From Oscillospiraceae bacterium (GTDB lineage Bacteria; Bacillota; Clostridia; Oscillospirales; Ruminococcaceae), in NCBI GenBank assembly GCA_015067215.1, contig SVMW01000014.1:1-55666 (forward strand): a stretch of DNA of 55,666 nt. Reading direction: 5' to 3'. The translations under genes were made by a program, and so were the position numbers. How positions within the stretch are numbered: the first letter of the stretch is position 1; each line of letters opens with the position of its first letter. The notes below the pieces were generated by a model that saw only the letters and a list, made by a program, of their open reading frames with translations, was not told where the DNA came from and did not search any database. Positions 51,572-55,666 of the stretch are shown here, piece after piece.

Positions 51572-51600
51572 ATTATATAATATCATACTGAAAATGAAAA
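51572..51600 (-). promoter_or_regulatory. Promoter of the membrane-protein pair
   Basis: TTTTCA (51595-51600), a 17-bp spacer and a perfect TATAAT (51572-51577) on the minus strand. The -35 is weak. Confidence 0.5.
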
Positions 51601-51613
51601 GTCTACAAAATAA

Positions 51614-51646
51614 AAACGGCACCATACTTTGTGTATAATGCCGTTT
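51614..51646 (-). terminator. Terminator after the SGNH hydrolase gene
   Basis: Stem AAACGGCA/TGCCGTTT with an inner pairing and the minus-strand tail TTATTTTG. Confidence 0.85.
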
Positions 51647-51663
51647 GATGTTCTGTTATATGA

Positions 51664-54033
51664 TTATTCTGCTGTTGAATCTGTACCTGTCTGTTCTGTA
51701 CTGCTGTCAACAGCCTGACATTCATTGTTGGAATGGTCTGTCGCTTTACATGTAGGACAGTGTGGTGTTGCAGATGTATGTCCTGCACCGCCACATACTG
51801 AACAAGGTCTAGTATATGCATTGCATACTGTGCAGCTTTCGCCTTCTGCCAATGCGTCATGTGCACATTTTGGTGCCTGACATTCATTGTTAGTGTGGTC
51901 TGTTGCCTTACATGTAGGACAATGTGGTGTTGCAGATGTATGACCTACGCCATTACATACAGCACACGGTCTTGTGTATGCATTACATACTGTGCAGCTT
52001 GCGCCTTCTGCCAATGTGTCATGTGCACATTTTGGTGCTTCAGTTTCAGCAGGTGCAGATGATGTTGAATCAGAACTGCTCTGTGAATCAGAACTTGAGC
52101 TTGATGAGCTGGAAGAACTTGAACTTGAAGAGCTTGATGATGAAGAGCTTGATGAACTTGAAGAACTTGAACTGGAGCTTGAGCTGGAGCTGGAAGAACT
52201 TGATGATGTTGCATCTTCAACAGTAAGTTCATAAGTTGCTTTAAGCTTGCCTTCATTTACAGAAGCTGTAATTGTAACTTTACCTGCTTTAAGCGGTTTT
52301 ACAATGCCTGTTACTGAATCTACTGATGCAATTGCTGAGTCACTGGATGACCATACAACATTGCCTATAGTTGCATTTTCAGGGTCTGCCACAACTTTAA
52401 GCTGAACTGCTGCTCCGCCTGCTTTAAGTGTTTTTACATCTTCAGGTGCAGAAATTTTAATCTGTTTAAGCGGTGAAGAAACCGTTACAGTACATGTAGC
52501 CTGAAGTTTTCCGCCAAGTGCGGAAGCTGTGATTTTAGCTGTACCGGAACCTACTGCTGTTACTTTGCCGCCATCTACAGTAGCAACATCTTTATTGGAA
52601 GTTGACCATGAAATTGTTTTATCTCCTGTAAATGCTTCTGTAATTGATGCAGAAAGGTTTGTTGTTTTGCCGTTTTCAAGTGTTACAGATTTTTTGGAAA
52701 TATCTATTTCTGCTCTGCCGAATTTAGCTGTTACAACAACTTCTGTAATTTCTTCTGAAAGCTGTGGAGCTGTAAATGTTATCTGTGTTGCTTTTGTATC
52801 AGAAATACCGTTATATGAGCATTCCCAGCCAAGGAACACACCGCCATTGTCTGTTTTTGGAATAGCTGTTACAGCATCGGATGCTCTTGTGTATTTTACA
52901 GACTGTTCCACTTCACCGTCAACTGAACCAAGTTCGTAGTTGTTGGACACAAATTTTACAGTAAGTCTGCCTCTGATAGCAATAGGGTCTTCACCTATTG
53001 TAGGCATCTCTTTTTCGTTACGTTTTGGGCAATATGTAAGTTTTGGACGTCTGTCTTCAGTTTCGTAAGCGTGTGTTCTTATATAGTTAAACAGCGCATC
53101 AAAACCTTTTTTGCTCAGATGAATGCCATCTTCAATGGTGTAATCTTTTTTTGCAAAACCTGTTGCATCGTCTTTAAGTACTTCAGAGCTGTCAAGGAAT
53201 TTCCATCCTTCTTCATCGCACATTTCTGCAAGAGCAACGTTGAATTTGTCAACCTGCTGCATTGTAATGTTAGGATAATCCCTGAGTTTGTCCACAGGTG
53301 GAATTGCATTTATAATAATATCGCTGTATGGATAAGCATCATAAATGGATTTAACAGCCTTTTTATATTCTGTAATAAAGCTTTCTGCATCCCAGGTAGC
53401 ATTATTTGTGCCGTATGTAAGGATAATTCTCTGTGGCTGAATCATTCTAACTGCTGTAACGATATCAACAGCTTCCATGCCTACAAAGTTTACAACCTTT
53501 TCAGGAGCCGACACTACATGCTGAATACCCATGGAAACCGCGCCTACTACATTGTTCCAGGTTGTACCTGTTACATCATACATAAGTGAACGCACTGTAT
53601 TGGAGTCACCGATAAACAGTGTCTTGTCAATATATTCCTGACCGGCGTCTTCTGTTTCTGCCAGAATTGTAGAACTGTACTTGTCCTTATCAATCTGTGC
53701 TTCATCCTTGTTGTAGTTATTGTCTGCCTCAGGGTCAATTTCAACCTCATTGAAATTCACATTTGGGTCAGAATTTGGGTTTGAACCCATGCCGGAAATT
53801 CCAATCACAGCGCCTGCAACAACAGCAACGCAAAGCAGCACGCTGCATACAAGAATTGCAATGTGTTTTGTGCTGCCTGACAAAGCTTTCGCTATTGTCT
53901 TTTTAATTGCTTTTACAATTTTTTCAAAAGGATTGTCCCCGGATTTTTTCGGTCCTTTTGATGTATATGTTTTTTTATTTGTATCACCGGATGATTTTCC
54001 TGTGTATACTTTTGTTGGTTTTTCGCCTTGCAA
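51664..54033 (-). CDS. Membrane-anchored SGNH hydrolase, Big2 and Cys-rich tail
   Basis: A 789-aa protein in several parts. A basic cytoplasmic tail precedes a membrane segment at about 57-80. The SGNH/GDSL hydrolase domain (about 137-325) has GDSN with Ser144, TYGTNN near 207-211, and DGIHLSKKG with Asp302 and His305 completing the triad. A bacterial repeat domain (about 340-425) follows, then two Big2 domains (about 430-590), a run of 39 serines and two 54-residue Cys/His-rich units. Each unit has eight Cys, three pairs being CxxC, and 48 of 54 residues agree. The start is TTG 54033 behind GAGGGA. It probably acts on the wall or a surface glycan (deacylation); substrate unknown. Confidence 0.85.
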   Translation of the reverse strand: MQGEKPTKVYTGKSSGDTNKKTYTSKGPKKSGDNPFEKIVKAIKKTIAKALSGSTKHIAILVCSVLLCVAVVAGAVIGISGMGSNPNSDPNVNFNEVEIDPEADNNYNKDEAQIDKDKYSSTILAETEDAGQEYIDKTLFIGDSNTVRSLMYDVTGTTWNNVVGAVSMGIQHVVSAPEKVVNFVGMEAVDIVTAVRMIQPQRIILTYGTNNATWDAESFITEYKKAVKSIYDAYPYSDIIINAIPPVDKLRDYPNITMQQVDKFNVALAEMCDEEGWKFLDSSEVLKDDATGFAKKDYTIEDGIHLSKKGFDALFNYIRTHAYETEDRRPKLTYCPKRNEKEMPTIGEDPIAIRGRLTVKFVSNNYELGSVDGEVEQSVKYTRASDAVTAIPKTDNGGVFLGWECSYNGISDTKATQITFTAPQLSEEITEVVVTAKFGRAEIDISKKSVTLENGKTTNLSASITEAFTGDKTISWSTSNKDVATVDGGKVTAVGSGTAKITASALGGKLQATCTVTVSSPLKQIKISAPEDVKTLKAGGAAVQLKVVADPENATIGNVVWSSSDSAIASVDSVTGIVKPLKAGKVTITASVNEGKLKATYELTVEDATSSSSSSSSSSSSSSSSSSSSSSSSSSSSSSSSSSSSSSSDSQSSSDSTSSAPAETEAPKCAHDTLAEGASCTVCNAYTRPCAVCNGVGHTSATPHCPTCKATDHTNNECQAPKCAHDALAEGESCTVCNAYTRPCSVCGGAGHTSATPHCPTCKATDHSNNECQAVDSSTEQTGTDSTAE
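51700..52040 (-). repeat. Tandem 54-codon repeat in the SGNH gene
   Basis: Two consecutive units encode PKCAHD...SCTVCNAYTRPC...GHTSATPHCPTC...NNECQA, differing at about 6 of 54 residues. The high agreement suggests a recent duplication or gene conversion. Confidence 0.85.
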
Positions 54034-54221
54034 TATTTTTCCCTCGCTTTTCTTTGTTTTCAGCTAACAAAATATTTGCATATTACATACAATATCAGTT
54101 TATTATTATACTATAATCAAATAAAAAAAGCTATAGCTAAATTGTTAATAATATTTACAGAAAATACCATATATATGTTTTTTATATGAACTTTATATTC
54201 TGTACACATTTGCAATAAAAA

Positions 54222-54247
54222 ACCGCAAACCGGTTAAGGTTTGCGGT
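54222..54247 (-). terminator. Terminator after rplQ
   Basis: Perfect 10-bp stem ACCGCAAACC/GGTTTGCGGT, followed on the minus strand by TTTTTATTGC. The rest of the 227-bp spacer (54034-54260) is AT-rich with a TATAAT (54106-54111 region) but no clear promoter. Confidence 0.92.
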
Positions 54248-54260
54248 ATATGTTTAACTA

Positions 54261-54602
54261 TTAAACCAATTCAATGATTGCCATCTCTGCTGCGTCGCCG
54301 CGACGTGCACCGATTTTGATGATTCTTGTGTAACCACCATTACGGCCTTCGTAGCTTGGTGCGATTTCGTCAAAAACTTTTTTTGCAACAGCTTCTTTTG
54401 TTACGTAGCTGTATACCTGTCTTTTTGCGTGCAAAGTATCAACTTTACCGAGTGTAATCATTTTTTCAGCCATCGCACGAACTTCTTTAGCTCTTGTTAC
54501 TGTAGTTTCAATTTTGCCGTTTTCGAGCAAATATGTTACCATAGCACGCATCATAGCTCTGCGGTGGTCTGTGGATCTGCCTAACTTTCTTGTACCTGGC
54601 AT
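54261..54602 (-). CDS. rplQ: 50S ribosomal protein L17
   Basis: A 113-aa ribosomal protein. The opening [16 protein letters not shown] and the central [13 protein letters not shown] are diagnostic. The start is ATG 54602 with AAAGGAG upstream; a longer frame to 54641 runs into rpoA and is rejected. The shortened start leaves 39 bp to rpoA. It is the last gene of the ribosomal protein/rpoA operon, with a strong terminator behind it. Confidence 0.98.
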   Translation of the reverse strand: MPGTRKLGRSTDHRRAMMRAMVTYLLENGKIETTVTRAKEVRAMAEKMITLGKVDTLHAKRQVYSYVTKEAVAKKVFDEIAPSYEGRNGGYTRIIKIGARRGDAAEMAIIELV

Positions 54603-54641
54603 TTGAGTCACTCCTTTACTATAATAAACGACTAATAACAA

Positions 54642-55592
54642 TTAGTCTTCGTCTTTTGGAAACTTGTAGCCCAGAGAAGCAAGCTTCTGCATAACTTCTT
54701 CAAAGCTCTTTCTACCGAGGTTTCTGACTTTCATCATTTCAGCTTCGGTTTTGTTTACAAGGTCGGAAACTGTATGAATACCTGCTCTCTTGAGGCAGTT
54801 GAAAGAACGAACAGACAGATCGAGATCTTCGATTGTCATTTCCAGTTTGCTTTCGCTGGATGTTTCGTCTTTTTCTACCAGTTTAGGCAGTGCTACATCA
54901 TCGGACAAGCCCACAAACAGGTTGAGGTGTTCTGTGAGAATTCTTGCACCAATGCTCATAGCTTCATTAGCATTGATAACACCATTTGTCCAAACTTCAA
55001 TTGTAAGTTTGTCGTAGTCTGTTATCTGACCAACACGTGTATTTTCTACTGAATAATTCACCTTGAGAACAGGTGTATAGATGCTGTCTACTGGCAATAC
55101 GCCCAAAGTTACAAATTCCTGGGATTTTTTGCTTCTGTCAACAGGCACGTAACCACGGCCTCTGTCAAAAGTAAGTTCCATCACAAGCTTTGCACCTTCG
55201 CTAAGTGTTGCGATATGCCAATCCGGATTAAGAATCTGGATATCAGCGTCAGTTTCGATAGATCCGGCAGTAACCTCGCAAGGACCTACTGCGTGAATGC
55301 GAACAGTTTTAGCTTCGTCGCAGAAAAGTTTTGCTGTGATGCCTTTTACGTTAAGAACGATTTCTGTTACATCTTCTTTTACGCCGTTAATGAATGTAAA
55401 TTCATGAACAACACCATCAATTTTAATGTTTGTTACAGCAACACCTGGCAAGGATGAAAGAAGAATTCTTCTCAAAGAGTTACCGAGTGTTGTGCCGAAA
55501 CCTCTTTCCAAAGGTTCAACAACAAACTTTCCGTACTGGCCGTCTTCGGACAAAACGGCTGTTTCTATTCTTGGTTTTTCGATTTCTATCAT
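54642..55592 (-). CDS. rpoA: RNA polymerase alpha subunit
   Basis: A 316-aa alpha subunit. The N-terminal assembly domain contains [21 protein letters not shown] (in parts, residues about 29-49) and DRGRGYVP. The C-terminal DNA-binding domain contains [17 protein letters not shown]-type sequence and [15 protein letters not shown] 55592 has AGGAGGG upstream. It is followed by rplQ, the standard order of the alpha operon. Confidence 0.98.
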   Translation of the reverse strand: MIEIEKPRIETAVLSEDGQYGKFVVEPLERGFGTTLGNSLRRILLSSLPGVAVTNIKIDGVVHEFTFINGVKEDVTEIVLNVKGITAKLFCDEAKTVRIHAVGPCEVTAGSIETDADIQILNPDWHIATLSEGAKLVMELTFDRGRGYVPVDRSKKSQEFVTLGVLPVDSIYTPVLKVNYSVENTRVGQITDYDKLTIEVWTNGVINANEAMSIGARILTEHLNLFVGLSDDVALPKLVEKDETSSESKLEMTIEDLDLSVRSFNCLKRAGIHTVSDLVNKTEAEMMKVRNLGRKSFEEVMQKLASLGYKFPKDED

Positions 55593-55657
55593 TTATAAAC
55601 CCTCCTATGATACAACTAAGGCTGCTTCTTAATTTGCATTCCCGATGCCGGAGTGGG

Positions 55658-55666
55658 TTATTTTGA
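55658..55666 (-). CDS. rpsD: Possible C-terminal end of rpsD (S4)
   Basis: The last bases read Ser-Lys-stop on the minus strand, the usual end of ribosomal protein S4, which normally precedes rpoA. Only two codons are visible, so the call rests on gene order. Confidence 0.4.
   Translation of the reverse strand, partial: SK

Noticed and set aside
52075-52210. Possible mobile repeat or microsatellite at the poly-serine stretch
   Set aside because: The 39 serines use TCA, TCT, TCC, AGT and AGC in mixed order and the frame is kept, so it is a coding linker.

Overview
The window looks like a chromosome segment of a spore-forming, low-GC Firmicute of class Clostridia, most likely Oscillospirales/Ruminococcaceae-like; the rank below class is inference. 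Supporting evidence is a spoIIAA-spoIIAB-sigF operon, a T-box in front of valS, a DivIVA-like protein, a Firmicute-type dcw cluster with mraZ and a PASTA-domain PBP, and a MurE carrying the DNPR motif of meso-diaminopimelate-adding enzymes. Almost every gene lies on the minus strand; only the ydbC-like gene, an HD-domain gene, a 3-methyladenine glycosylase and a threonine aldolase are on the plus strand. No insertion sequence, integrase, CRISPR array or tRNA was seen.

Layout. 1-260: leader and two tandem promoters of an rRNA operon that runs leftward out of the window. 257-740: AT-rich spacer. 741-4091: a 57-aa membrane peptide and four tandem YczE-family membrane paralogues, each with its own look-alike promoter. 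4167-5597: spoIIA operon (forespore sigma F and its regulators). 5700-10083: folC and T-box-controlled valS, with a palindromic divergent promoter shared with a PC4/YdbC-like gene. 10125-13417: HD-domain protein, HEAT-like protein, DivIVA-like coiled coil and uridine phosphorylase. 13509-27640: dcw cluster, transcribed mraZ-rsmH-ftsL-pbp-murE-murF-mraY-ftsW-murG-zinc ribbon-murA-divIB, then ftsZ with its own promoter; murD, murC, murB and ftsA are absent. 27845-40643: DNA glycosylase, a metallophosphoesterase lying in frame behind the stop codon of a 3,152-aa secreted repeat protein, then a small membrane protein and a DUF1835-like protein. 40748-45780: malQ-topB operon and divergent threonine aldolase. 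45997-54033: secA, a two-gene membrane locus and a membrane-anchored SGNH hydrolase with Big2 domains, a 39-serine linker and a duplicated cysteine-rich tail. 54261-55666: end of a ribosomal operon (rpsD tail, rpoA, rplQ).

How the genes fit together. The dcw genes make lipid II (MurA, MurE, MurF, MraY, MurG) and the division septum (FtsL, DivIB, FtsW, PBP, FtsZ). The cluster starts at a promoter followed by three GTGGG boxes, the expected operator of its first product, MraZ. The spoIIA operon supplies the first compartment-specific sporulation sigma factor. The extracellular products (giant repeat protein, SGNH protein, possible GT-C-like membrane protein) are the least conventional part of the window.

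Points most worth a second look: a CTG start codon for murA whose ribosome-binding site is buried in a hairpin; the metallophosphoesterase reading frame that continues directly past the giant gene's TGA; the interlocked palindromic valS/ydbC promoter; four self-contained YczE duplicates; an 81-bp intergenic repeat carrying both a terminator and a promoter; and the duplicated Cys/His tail of the SGNH protein. All calls rest on reading the sequence and on recalled family knowledge; no database search was run.
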